Shown here: piece by piece, positions 27,434 to 36,271 of the stretch | Numbering within the stretch: position 1 is the first letter of the stretch | Layout: each line of letters begins with the position of its first letter | Source: an uncultured Rubritalea sp. | GTDB taxonomy: Bacteria > Verrucomicrobiota > Verrucomicrobiia > Verrucomicrobiales > Akkermansiaceae | Direction: 5' to 3' | Assembly: GCA_937923145.1 (NCBI GenBank) | Contig: CALAJT010000010.1 | Coordinates: 1-62,435 of the forward strand | Length of the DNA: 62,435 nt | The notes under the pieces: model-generated | Seen by the model: the letters and a program-made list of their open reading frames with translations, nothing else | Told to the model about the DNA's origin: nothing | Databases searched by the model: none | Position numbers and translations under genes: made by a program

Positions 27434-28195
27434 CTACATCGTCATACCACCATCACATGCCATGACTTGACCTGTGATATAGCGAGCTTCTTTGCTGGCT
27501 AAGAAAAGGACTAGATTTGAAATGTCATCAGTAGATCCGAATTCCTTCAGCGGGATATTAGCTAGGACACCTTCTTTCAGAGCATCAGTGAGTTCGTCTG
27601 TCATATCTGTAGTGATGAAGCCTGGTGCTACAGCGTTGCAGCAAACTTTCCTGCCTGCTAGCTCACGGGCGATTGACTTGGTGAAGCCTATTAGCCCAGC
27701 CTTGCTCGCAGCGTAGTTTGCCTGTCCCGCATTACCGATTAGACCGATGACACTAGCGATGTTGATCACGCGTGGGTCTTCCGCCTTCATGAGTGTGCGT
27801 TGGAATGCTTTTACTGTGTTGAATGCACCTTTAAGATTGGTATCGAGCACGGTGTCCCAGTCAGCGTCTTTCATACGCATGAGAAGTCCGTCTCTGGTGA
27901 CGCCTGCATTATTAACGAGGATATTTACAGTGCCAAAGTCTGCTACTACTTGCTTACCAAGTGCCTGCACAGCATCATGGTCAGCTACATCGATAGCATA
28001 AGCCTTAGCTGAGTCTGGAAATTCTGTATTGATCTCCTCCGCAGCTCCTCCGCAGCTACCCTCACTACGACTTACGACAGCAACTTTTCCACCTTCAGCA
28101 GCAAACGCTCTGGCGATTTCTTTTCCTATTCCACGACCTGCACCTGTGACTACTGCTACTTTATTATCAAATTTTCCCATGTCCATTTCTCCCAT
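27434..28195 (-). CDS. fabG: 3-oxoacyl-ACP reductase
   Basis: The 253-residue short-chain dehydrogenase has the cofactor motif TGAGRGIG, NNAGVTRD, the catalytic Ser in IASVIGLIG and the YAASK Tyr/Lys pair. The C-terminal ITGQVMACDGGMTM is typical of FabG. It reduces 3-ketoacyl-ACP with NADPH in fatty acid elongation. The first Met is used here, but MGKF six codons later is an equally good start. No acpP or fabD/fabF is adjacent. Confidence 0.88.
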   Translation of the reverse strand: MGEMDMGKFDNKVAVVTGAGRGIGKEIARAFAAEGGKVAVVSRSEGSCGGAAEEINTEFPDSAKAYAIDVADHDAVQALGKQVVADFGTVNILVNNAGVTRDGLLMRMKDADWDTVLDTNLKGAFNTVKAFQRTLMKAEDPRVINIASVIGLIGNAGQANYAASKAGLIGFTKSIARELAGRKVCCNAVAPGFITTDMTDELTDALKEGVLANIPLKEFGSTDDISNLVLFLASKEARYITGQVMACDGGMTM

Positions 28196-28307
28196 GTCAG
28201 CGCATTTCTGCCAATTCTTAAATGAGCAAAAATACGAAAATTTGATTTAATCAGAATAAAATCTCTACATTGGGAGTCTAATCAGCAATAGATAACCAAT
28301 ACACGAA

Positions 28308-28634
28308 ATGAAACATATTACAAAATTACTCTCTCTAACAGCCGCACCATGCATTGCGGTCCTTGCCTCATGTGCTACTAGCACTACAACATCAGGACCT
28401 AGAGCTCACAGTCACGGAGATCTAGTCCACAGCCATGCGCTGACTGCACAAGGTGTAGATCACAGCCATCCGACTGCTAAGAAAACTACCGTTAAAGTAA
28501 AGAACAAGAAAATCGTAGTGCCCGTGAAACCTGCTCAGCAAGCTGACATCAAGCCCCTCGGGCTGAAAGCAATCGGTCACAAGCATCACACACACGTAGC
28601 ACCTAAAACTGGTGTAGAGACTGTTCCTTGCTGA
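28308..28634 (+). CDS. Histidine-rich small lipoprotein
   Basis: The 108-residue product has a signal peptide and lipobox VLASC (Cys about 22). The mature part carries several His clusters (AHSHG, VHSH, DHSH, GHKHHTH) separated by a lysine-rich segment, and ends in a lone Cys. Such clusters suggest binding of zinc, copper or nickel at the outer membrane, but no family is recognised. It is divergent from fabG. Confidence 0.7.
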   Translation: MKHITKLLSLTAAPCIAVLASCATSTTTSGPRAHSHGDLVHSHALTAQGVDHSHPTAKKTTVKVKNKKIVVPVKPAQQADIKPLGLKAIGHKHHTHVAPKTGVETVPC

Positions 28635-28667
28635 AGTTAGTCTAAGCTTAGCAGTAAGTTTTACTGC

Positions 28668-29018
28668 TTATTTCTTCACCGCCGCAACCACTGACACCTC
28701 TACGAGGAGTTCTGCTCTAGCCATTCTCGCCTCGACACAGGCTCTCGCTGGAGCATAACCCTCTGGCACCCATGCGTCCCAGACTTCATTCATCCCAGCG
28801 AAGTCTTTCATGTCGCGGACATAGACGGTAGCTGAGAGAAGATGCTCACGGTCCGAGCCAGCTTCTAGGAGTAGCTCGTCTACTTTCTCTAACATGGTAG
28901 CAGTTTGCTCACGGATGTCTTTGGTGGCATCTTTACAGACTTGTCCGCAGAGATAGATCGTATCGTTATGGATCACGATACGGCTCATACGTTGTTTCGT
29001 TTGCTGGCGTTCTATCAT
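28668..29018 (-). CDS. ridA: RidA/YjgF-family protein
   Basis: The 116-residue protein has the family pattern [28 protein letters not shown] and the C-terminal [18 protein letters not shown], with the conserved Arg that binds the imine carboxylate. Archetypal members hydrolyse reactive enamines/imines formed by PLP enzymes; this subgroup (RMS start) may have other substrates. It lies six bases after alaS and is probably its operon partner. Confidence 0.88.
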   Translation of the reverse strand: MIERQQTKQRMSRIVIHNDTIYLCGQVCKDATKDIREQTATMLEKVDELLLEAGSDREHLLSATVYVRDMKDFAGMNEVWDAWVPEGYAPARACVEARMARAELLVEVSVVAAVKK

Positions 29019-29024
29019 GATCTT

Positions 29025-31811
29025 TTACTTTATTAGTTCAGTTGCTTTCGCTTTGAGTTCATCTAGCTTCTCACGCTGGGGAGCTGCGCCACGAGCCATG
29101 TCTGGCTTACCGCCACCTTTGCCCCCAGCTAGTGGAGCGATGGTCTGGATTAGCTTGCCTGCTTGGTGATCTGGAGTCCCTGAGATAGCTCCTAGGTGAA
29201 GCTTATCTCCATCGTCTACGATGAAAAATGCAGCTCCTTTAAACTGCTTTTTCTTACAGCCGTTGAGTAGCTCTTGGAGCAAGCTCGCTGGACCTTCGAA
29301 AGTTTCTACAATGTTGCCGCCTTTCTCTAACAGCTCCACTAATGCTTGATCAGCCATTTGTGCTGCGGCAGCGATTTGTGCTTTTTTGAGAGCTTTATCT
29401 GCGTTGGTTGCGGCTTCTTTGGTAGCATTTAGTTCTTTGGTGAGCTCTTCTAGTGAGTCGTCATTTGATAAGTAGGAAACGATATGCGACTCTGCATCGA
29501 CATCGCCTAGTTTCTCATTCATCTCGATGAGTTTCGCTTTCTGCTCAGCGATCTCTGTTTTTAGTTCTAGTGATTTCTCAGCGAGGTATTGCTCAGCAGC
29601 ATCTCCGCATACAGCTTCGATTCGTCTGACGCCAGCTGCGATAGCTCCCTCGGATTTGATCTTGAAGAGACCGATGTCTGAAGTCTTTCTAATGTGTGCA
29701 CCGCCACAGAGCTCCATGGAGTATCCATTGAGTTCTTTAGCCTCACCACCGATCTGAACCACTCTTACAAGCTCACCATATTTATCTCCGAAGAACTGCA
29801 TGATGTCCTTGCGAGATTTCACATCTACATGCGGAACTTCTTTCCAAGAAACTGTGCCATCTTCAGCTATTGCCGAGTTTACTTTTTCTTCAATGGCTAA
29901 CACTTCAGCAGGCTTGAGTGCTGCGGATGAGAAGTCAAAACGGAGTTTATCAGGAGCTACCATTGAACCTTGCTGAGTAGCGTCTTCTGAAACTATCTCG
30001 TGAAGTGCCCAGTGGAGTAGGTGGGTTGCGGTGTGGTGTGATTCTATGTTGCGGCGCTGGTCAGAATCTATCGTTAAAGTGATGGTTTCACCTATTAATG
30101 ATTCGTGATTTGTGATTTGTGATTTTTCGATGATATGCGCTATAGCGTTACCGATCTTGATGACTTTATTGACATTGATCTCGTCGCCAGAAATAACTGC
30201 TAAACCTGTATCACCTTGCTGACCACCCATCTCTACATAGAACGGTGTTTTGTCCGTGATTAGATAGAGATTTTCATCGTCTTCATGGATTTCTACGATA
30301 CTTGCTTCTGAAGAATCTGAATCAAATCCTACGAACTTTGTTGTCTGCTCAGATGAAATATCTAGCGCTCTAACAACAGTCGATTTCTGAGCATCACGTC
30401 CACGTTGCTTTTGCTGTTCCATGAGTTCTTCGAACTTTTCAGTGTCCACTCCGATAGAGTTTTGCTCGCAGAGTATTTCTGTTAGATCGAATGGGAAGCC
30501 GAATGTATCGTAGAGTTCGAATGCGAATTCTCCAGAGAGCGTCTTGTGTGTATTGCCGAGTTCTTTTTCGAATCTTTGGAGCCCTTTAGCGAGTGTTCTG
30601 TTGAAGCTTTCTTCTTCTGTCTTGAGAGTCTTCTTAATGTTCTGACTGCGCTTGCTTAACTCTGGGAACACGCTTCCGAATTCTGTCACTAGCGTATCTA
30701 CTAGCTCAGGTAGGAAACAGGAATCACCCATGAAGCCTAGTGTGCGACCGTAGTTGACTGCACGTCTTAGGATGCGACGGAGGACGTAGTTTCTGCCGTT
30801 GTTACCTGGCATGATGCCGTCTGCGATGGAGAAACTTAGGGTGCGGATGTGGTCGGCGATCACACGGAATGCGATGGCTTCTTTCATCTCTTCACTGAGC
30901 GTGGACTTGTCTACTTCTACTGTTTCTGGGTAGATGTCTTTATAAGTTTTGCCTGTAAGTTCTTCTAGCTTCTTGAAGATTGGTGTGAAGACGTCAGTCG
31001 CGTAGTTCGTCGGCTTTTCTGAGAAATCTGTTAGATTCTTAGTGCGTTGAATTACATTCACAGCACGCTCGAATCCCATGCCTGTATCGACGTGTTTGGA
31101 TGGGAGTTCGCGGTATGTTCCGTCTTCTTCAGCATTGTATTGGATAAATACGAGATTCCAGATTTCGATACAGAGATCTGAATCCATGTTCACTAGACTT
31201 CCTTTTGTATCTCCATTCGGAGTAAGGTCGATGTGGAGTTCAGAACAAGGTCCACATGGTCCTGTGTCGCCCATTTTCCAGAAGTTATCTTCTACGTTGC
31301 CGTTGATAATGTGAATTTTAGGGTCGAGTCCTTTTGATACGAACAGTGCAGCCCATATATCGTAAGCTTCTTGGTCAAAATGTGATGGGTCACCAGCAGC
31401 CTTGTCTGGTTTATAGACTGAAGCATACATACGCTCAGCAGGAAATCCCCAGCGCTCTACGAGTAGTTCCCATGCCCACTGGATCGCTTCTGTTTTGAAA
31501 TAATCGCCAAATGACCAGTTGCCTAGCATCTCGAACATGGTGTGGTGGTAGGTGTCGTAACCGACATCATCGAGGTCATTATGCTTGCCTCCTGCACGGA
31601 TACATTTCTGTGTATCAGCAGCACGAGCGGGGCTGTATGGTGGCTTTTCTGTGCCTAAGAAATACGGGACGAATTGGTTCATCCCAGCATTGGTAAAGAG
31701 CAGTCCAGGTGACTGTGGCAGCAGTGAAGCTGAAGGCACGATGGTATGTTGTTTCTCTTTGAAGAAATCTAGGAAGCTCTGGCGTATTTCTGAAGCGGTC
31801 ATGGTTTGCAA
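29025..31811 (-). CDS. alaS: Alanyl-tRNA synthetase
   Basis: The 928-residue class II synthetase has the N-terminal catalytic core (NAGMNQFVPYFLG, HTMFEMLGNWSFGDYF), the editing domain with HTATHLLHWAL and the CGGAHIRKTSDIG zinc site. The C-Ala domain ends in GGKGGGKPDMARG. It charges tRNA-Ala and hydrolyses mis-charged Ser or Gly. A heptanucleotide repeat has entered the frame just ahead of the editing core, coding for a flexible KSQITNHESL stretch. The 5' side also carries heptanucleotide units. Confidence 0.96.
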   Translation of the reverse strand: MQTMTASEIRQSFLDFFKEKQHTIVPSASLLPQSPGLLFTNAGMNQFVPYFLGTEKPPYSPARAADTQKCIRAGGKHNDLDDVGYDTYHHTMFEMLGNWSFGDYFKTEAIQWAWELLVERWGFPAERMYASVYKPDKAAGDPSHFDQEAYDIWAALFVSKGLDPKIHIINGNVEDNFWKMGDTGPCGPCSELHIDLTPNGDTKGSLVNMDSDLCIEIWNLVFIQYNAEEDGTYRELPSKHVDTGMGFERAVNVIQRTKNLTDFSEKPTNYATDVFTPIFKKLEELTGKTYKDIYPETVEVDKSTLSEEMKEAIAFRVIADHIRTLSFSIADGIMPGNNGRNYVLRRILRRAVNYGRTLGFMGDSCFLPELVDTLVTEFGSVFPELSKRSQNIKKTLKTEEESFNRTLAKGLQRFEKELGNTHKTLSGEFAFELYDTFGFPFDLTEILCEQNSIGVDTEKFEELMEQQKQRGRDAQKSTVVRALDISSEQTTKFVGFDSDSSEASIVEIHEDDENLYLITDKTPFYVEMGGQQGDTGLAVISGDEINVNKVIKIGNAIAHIIEKSQITNHESLIGETITLTIDSDQRRNIESHHTATHLLHWALHEIVSEDATQQGSMVAPDKLRFDFSSAALKPAEVLAIEEKVNSAIAEDGTVSWKEVPHVDVKSRKDIMQFFGDKYGELVRVVQIGGEAKELNGYSMELCGGAHIRKTSDIGLFKIKSEGAIAAGVRRIEAVCGDAAEQYLAEKSLELKTEIAEQKAKLIEMNEKLGDVDAESHIVSYLSNDDSLEELTKELNATKEAATNADKALKKAQIAAAAQMADQALVELLEKGGNIVETFEGPASLLQELLNGCKKKQFKGAAFFIVDDGDKLHLGAISGTPDHQAGKLIQTIAPLAGGKGGGKPDMARGAAPQREKLDELKAKATELIK
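30098..30125 (-). repeat. Heptanucleotide tandem repeat inside alaS
   Basis: GTGATTT occurs three times in a row on the plus strand (30105-30125), preceded by the related ATGATTC. On the coding strand the unit is AAATCAC, read through all three codon phases, giving SQITNHES. Confidence 0.75.
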
Positions 31812-31839
31812 GTTATGAGTTGCCAGTTACCAGTAGTGG
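31812..31839. repeat. Heptanucleotide tandem repeat in the alaS leader
   Basis: Four seven-base units GTTATGA, GTTGCCA, GTTACCA, GTAGTGG lie directly upstream of the alaS start. Confidence 0.55.
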
Positions 31840-31843
31840 TTTC

Positions 31844-31857
31844 CAGCGCTAGCGCTG
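31844..31857. repeat. Perfect 14-bp palindrome
   Basis: CAGCGCTAGCGCTG is fully self-complementary and sits 33-46 bp upstream of the alaS start, right after the heptanucleotide units. It could be an operator; no known regulator is assigned. Confidence 0.45.
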
Positions 31858-32063
31858 ATAAGGGAAGTTAATGGGATAGTAAAGGACGAAACATGACGGT
31901 TCCGCTCACTATTTCTTCACCAGTTTTCTTCCCTTTAAGAACTCACGTATGCGCTCTATATTCGTAACTGTGACTAAGTAAATGACAGCCGTAAGACAAC
32001 TTGAATGCTAAGTTTTCTATCGAGTAATACTCCGCTGAAAACTGTAAATTGAGGTGTAAAAAA

Positions 32064-32534
32064 TTATTTTAATGCCTTTATACTAAGCGGTGTTCCATAT
32101 ACGTTGGTATATGCCATAACAGTCTCACCCTTTCTAAAAATTCGTGTGTCTTTACTGACCAATGTGTATTTGCGATTCTCTATTTTTATAGTGACCTCCT
32201 GAGCGCTCTTTTCTCTGATAACTGACTCAGCCTTTCTTCCTCCGAATAGACCTAATAGCTGCCCCCCTACCGATCCTGCGAAGCTACCAGCTCCTGAACC
32301 GACCTTAGAACCTAACACTGAACCGCCGACGCTGCCTGCAATACCACCAATTCCAGAGTTTTTTGTAACTTTTATAGGATAGCTACTGACGACAGTAGCC
32401 CGTTTCGCTTCTGATGCCTGCGTGCGATGTGGTCCGTGTGTTATCGATGACTGCTGAGCGCAGCTGGATACCAACAGCGCTGTAAAGGCAGCCAACATGC
32501 TATTTCTGAATATGTTATTATGATTATTTTTCAT
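32064..32534 (-). CDS. Glycine-zipper lipoprotein
   Basis: The 156-residue product has a signal peptide with lipobox LVSSC and then a glycine-zipper segment (about 60-95) with GxxxG spacing like SlyB/17-kDa surface antigen proteins. A C-terminal beta-rich domain (about 105-156: EVTIKIENRKYTLVSK) follows. Such proteins sit in the outer membrane and help envelope integrity. An imperfect stem-loop (32011-32043) follows its stop without a T-run. Confidence 0.75.
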   Translation of the reverse strand: MKNNHNNIFRNSMLAAFTALLVSSCAQQSSITHGPHRTQASEAKRATVVSSYPIKVTKNSGIGGIAGSVGGSVLGSKVGSGAGSFAGSVGGQLLGLFGGRKAESVIREKSAQEVTIKIENRKYTLVSKDTRIFRKGETVMAYTNVYGTPLSIKALK

Positions 32535-32616
32535 TTAGTTACTATTTCTGATCTATGATTTAGTTGCAATCATATTTTATTCAGATGCTACCTATATTCA
32601 TACTACATCCGCCACT

Positions 32617-34842
32617 CTAACCCCTCCAGTAATCCAATCTCCTCTGAAGATCAGACTCTAGACGGAGGCGTTTACTAATCAAGCTCTGACGTACTCCAGC
32701 CTCCCATGGTGTGGAGCTAGTCTCTTTAGGCTGCTCTATTACAAAGCGGTGAATATCTTTCATTGTCAGACTTCTCGCTGCATATATTTTGGGATTAGTA
32801 GCGTGTTTTGCAACGTCATTTACGAAGGAATTAATCAAGGCTAAGCTACTAAATAGCTCGGCGATAGTAAGTGCCTCGAATACTTCACGTGATGGACCAA
32901 TAGTTTCTTTTTCATTTCTCTCTGGTCTTAAATCCAGCTGAGAAAGTGTCTTGATCACGAAGCGGGCAGCCTCCATGAGCTCAGCAGACACATGCGAGGA
33001 TGAGAATAGCTTGGAAAGGTGATTGGTAAGGTCGGTCACATTTTTCCAAATATCTAGATCTATATAAATGTCGTAGAGATCGCTGCCAAGAATTTCACCA
33101 AACTTGCTGATCGGCATTTTTACTATATCTTCTGCCTTCATTTCCTGATCGAAAACAAACATCGAGCGCATATAGCAGAGCAATGGCTGCATGAGGAATT
33201 CATAGCCAGGGAATGTACTACCTCTACCATCTATCTTAGAAGTCTCAGAACGGCTGAGATAGGTCTTAACTGCATTATAGATAGGATCATCTGATGCTAG
33301 TGGAGAGTATGGTTTAAGAGCATAGAGAATAGTAAGCTGATCGAAACTAGCATATGAAAGCGCAGATGCTCCGAGCTTCTGAATGAGTCTCCAAGCTTGT
33401 TGCTGTGCTTCTCGCAAGTCATCACCTGTAGATCTTTCAGCAGCTATTCCACGGATTTGTTTGAGCTGCTCAGCATTATTAGACTCGAAGAATGTGATTA
33501 CTTCCGGCTCTGGTGAGTGTGTAGGATTTCCTTCCGCATAAGATTTCAGTTCACCATAGTAGCCTAAGATGAGCTTAGCAAAACGCGCATCCGGGTTAGG
33601 CTGACCGCTATTATTTAAGTAACGCCCTGCTAATGTTCCAGAGTATGGGTCAGCTCCGAACGCTAGATTACCAATCGCTTGTTTACAGCAGATGTCAGCT
33701 GTAGGAGTCACTAGGAGAGGCAGGTTAGCATCTAAACAGACTTGCTTTAGTTCATTTATAAAGAGATCGATGATCGCTTCGAAATTTTGCGCATCTTCTA
33801 CCTCTAAAGATTTCACTGTAATATGCTGAGAAGCTAGATATTTAGCTTTAATAGTCGATTGCTGCTGGCTCAAGTCACGAATTACGAAAGGCATCGCACC
33901 TCCAGGAACACCTGCTGCGCAAAGCTGCTGCTTTAGGTTTTCTGGGATACTTGTGTCTTTACGGTCAGGTATCTTGGTCCAGATTTGAGAAATTATTTTC
34001 TCTAACTTTGTGTAATATTGACAGGAGTCAGTCTTACCTTCTGTGATGGTAACTAATGAATGATGTGATGAACCTCCTGAGAGAACTCCATCGGCAGTCT
34101 CTATTGTATCGATATCATATTCTAATGCTTTCTGAAGTGCTCCCTTAGAATGCTCGTAATGGGTAGAGTGAATATGTAGAGTGAGCGGGATTTCTAGTGG
34201 CTTAATTTTTTCTAACAGAGCTGGAACTAGCGTTGAGATTCTCTCAGCTGTAAGCTGGCCTGACATGTCTTTTATCGCAATCGCTTGATAGCCTTCATCA
34301 ATAAGAGCTTGCGCATAATTCACGTAATATTCATCTGTGTATCGTTCTGGAAAGTCTGCGTAGTGGGTGAAACATAGTGCTCCCTCTAGAACTACACCTG
34401 GACGATTTTTAATACCTTCTGGCAGACTTAGGTTATCGATATCATTGAGCGCATCAAAGCAACGTATCTTATTTATCCCACATTTAATAAACTCTTCTAA
34501 AGTCTGCTCGATGAGATCGCGATCATAGTGGCGGAAGCCTAATGCATTCGCTCCACGGAAAAGCATTTGTAAGCTAAACTCATCTCGGAAGCCACCGTAT
34601 TCCATAGCGTGACTAACAGCATTAAGAATGGTGAAGGGGTTATAACCACGATTAATAGCTATCTGAAAACTCTGACCTCCTGCTATTTCTGCACCTACGT
34701 ATCCGGCTTCTCTTGATGCTAAAATTACTTTAGAAAGTGAAGAAGGGTCGAACACCCAGTCATCTTGTCCAAGAGTAGATTGCTGACCATCACGTAGTGT
34801 GAGGTTTACCAGTTTAGGGAAGCTATGTGTGGGATTTGACAT
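32617..34842 (-). CDS. Biotin-dependent carboxyltransferase-like protein without biotinyl domain
   Basis: The 741-residue protein starts with an HMGL/DRE-TIM carboxyltransferase domain: LTLRDGQQS (metal Asp near 18), FRGANALGFRHY, the carbamylated-Lys motif AIKDMSG (about 190) and LHIHSTHYEH (about 222). The next region (about 300-440) matches the conserved carboxylase domain of pyruvate carboxylase/oxaloacetate decarboxylase alpha (AGVPGGAMPF, VTPTADICCKQAIGNLAFG). About 250 further helical residues end the protein and carry no AMKM-type biotin site. It probably moves CO2 between a biotin carrier encoded elsewhere and a keto acid such as pyruvate. No other carboxylase gene is adjacent. Confidence 0.72.
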   Translation of the reverse strand: MSNPTHSFPKLVNLTLRDGQQSTLGQDDWVFDPSSLSKVILASREAGYVGAEIAGGQSFQIAINRGYNPFTILNAVSHAMEYGGFRDEFSLQMLFRGANALGFRHYDRDLIEQTLEEFIKCGINKIRCFDALNDIDNLSLPEGIKNRPGVVLEGALCFTHYADFPERYTDEYYVNYAQALIDEGYQAIAIKDMSGQLTAERISTLVPALLEKIKPLEIPLTLHIHSTHYEHSKGALQKALEYDIDTIETADGVLSGGSSHHSLVTITEGKTDSCQYYTKLEKIISQIWTKIPDRKDTSIPENLKQQLCAAGVPGGAMPFVIRDLSQQQSTIKAKYLASQHITVKSLEVEDAQNFEAIIDLFINELKQVCLDANLPLLVTPTADICCKQAIGNLAFGADPYSGTLAGRYLNNSGQPNPDARFAKLILGYYGELKSYAEGNPTHSPEPEVITFFESNNAEQLKQIRGIAAERSTGDDLREAQQQAWRLIQKLGASALSYASFDQLTILYALKPYSPLASDDPIYNAVKTYLSRSETSKIDGRGSTFPGYEFLMQPLLCYMRSMFVFDQEMKAEDIVKMPISKFGEILGSDLYDIYIDLDIWKNVTDLTNHLSKLFSSSHVSAELMEAARFVIKTLSQLDLRPERNEKETIGPSREVFEALTIAELFSSLALINSFVNDVAKHATNPKIYAARSLTMKDIHRFVIEQPKETSSTPWEAGVRQSLISKRLRLESDLQRRLDYWRG

Positions 34843-34984
34843 ACGCTCACTAGTAAGCCTAGTGACCCACCCTGAGTAAAGGAATTTAGACCTCTATGTT
34901 AGCCATGTACAAAAAATTTGGCTCATAGGAAAACCTATCAGCCAAATTGGAAGTTATTTATACTGACTAGCTCTAGAGGTAGAG

Positions 34985-36082
34985 CTAGTTCGTCACGCGC
35001 ATCGGCATGATGACGTAGAGGAATGATCCATCTATACGGACGACCCCTGGGCTCATTTCGTCGATCATATCCAGATAGATATTCTCTTCACTGAGGTTTT
35101 TAAGAGGTGCCATGAGGAACTCTGGATTGAATGCTATGGCGAACTCTTTACCTGAGTAGTTCACATCAATCTGCTCCTTAGCTTCGCCCACATCCTGTGT
35201 GTTAGACATCACGTCTACTGTGTTTTCGCCAAAGGCTAGCTTCACAGAGTTCGACTTATCAGTAGCCAAGATAGAGACACGGCGAACAGTTTCAAGGAAA
35301 CCCTCCCTGCTCATCTGCACACGCTCGGTAGTATTACTCGGGATGACTTGTCTGTAGTTAGGATAGTTACCTTCGATCAGCTTGGATACGAGAAGACTGC
35401 CACCCACTTCAAATGCCACTTGGCTATCTGTTAGACTCATTAGCACTTCGTCTTCACTTTTTATGAGACGCTGAAGTTCATTCACTGCTTTAGAAGGGAT
35501 GATCACTTCACACTCATTACTAGCTGGAAATTCGAGATCGTTCTCGACCATTGCGAGGCGACGTCCATCTGTTGCCACGAGGCTCATCTTGCCTTCCTTG
35601 AATGAAGCAAAGATACCATTAAGAACATAGCGAGTCTCATCTGTAGATATTGCGTATGATGTTTTCTTAAGAGCATCTAACAGAACGTCTCCAGAGATTT
35701 TAAATTCCTTAGCGTCATCAAAAGTTGGAAGTGGAGGAAACTCATCTTCACCCAGACCAATGATTTTGAAGAATGATGGTCCACATTTAATACTAGCGTG
35801 ATTTTTAGCATCTACTGAGATTTCAATTTCCTCAGCAGGTAGTTCACGCACAATGCTAGCGAGTCTTTTCACAGGGAGCGTAGTAGAACCTTCTTTTTCA
35901 ATTTCAGCTTCCACACTACCTTGAACACCGACGTCTAGGTCAGTAGTTGTTAGATTCAGTTTACCACCCTGCGCTTCGATCAATACATTCGACAGAATCG
36001 GTAATGTGGTTCTATTAGTGACCACATGCTGTACTTGAGAGAGAGCGTCAGTGAAGGCTTGTTTGGAGATTTTGAATTTCAT
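34985..36082 (-). CDS. dnaN: DNA polymerase III beta sliding clamp
   Basis: The 365-residue protein has the three-domain clamp pattern: start MKFKISKQAFTDALSQVQHVV, then LPILSNVLIEA, YVLNGIFASFKEGKMSLVATDGRRLAM in the middle and the C-terminus SFLYVIMPMRV. It is the processivity clamp and binding platform for replication proteins. It lies 189 bp downstream of dnaA on the same strand, the common dnaA-dnaN order. Confidence 0.96.
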   Translation of the reverse strand: MKFKISKQAFTDALSQVQHVVTNRTTLPILSNVLIEAQGGKLNLTTTDLDVGVQGSVEAEIEKEGSTTLPVKRLASIVRELPAEEIEISVDAKNHASIKCGPSFFKIIGLGEDEFPPLPTFDDAKEFKISGDVLLDALKKTSYAISTDETRYVLNGIFASFKEGKMSLVATDGRRLAMVENDLEFPASNECEVIIPSKAVNELQRLIKSEDEVLMSLTDSQVAFEVGGSLLVSKLIEGNYPNYRQVIPSNTTERVQMSREGFLETVRRVSILATDKSNSVKLAFGENTVDVMSNTQDVGEAKEQIDVNYSGKEFAIAFNPEFLMAPLKNLSEENIYLDMIDEMSPGVVRIDGSFLYVIMPMRVTN

Positions 36083-36271
36083 TGTTAGTTACAAGGTAAA
36101 AAGATTTTTCACCCATAATAGGTGACTTTTTGCGTATAATGATAAATTGCCTATTTTCTAACCAACATTCAAGCATTCTTTAGCAATATCTACAAGAAAT
36201 CGCCTATGTTGCGTTTATTTGAAAACCAACCACTATATGTTGATCTACACAAATACTAATTGGACCCTTCA

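Noticed and set aside
31812-32063. tRNA or small RNA gene upstream of alaS
   Set aside because: Only heptanucleotide units, one palindrome and an imperfect stem-loop are visible; no cloverleaf pattern or T-arm sequence.
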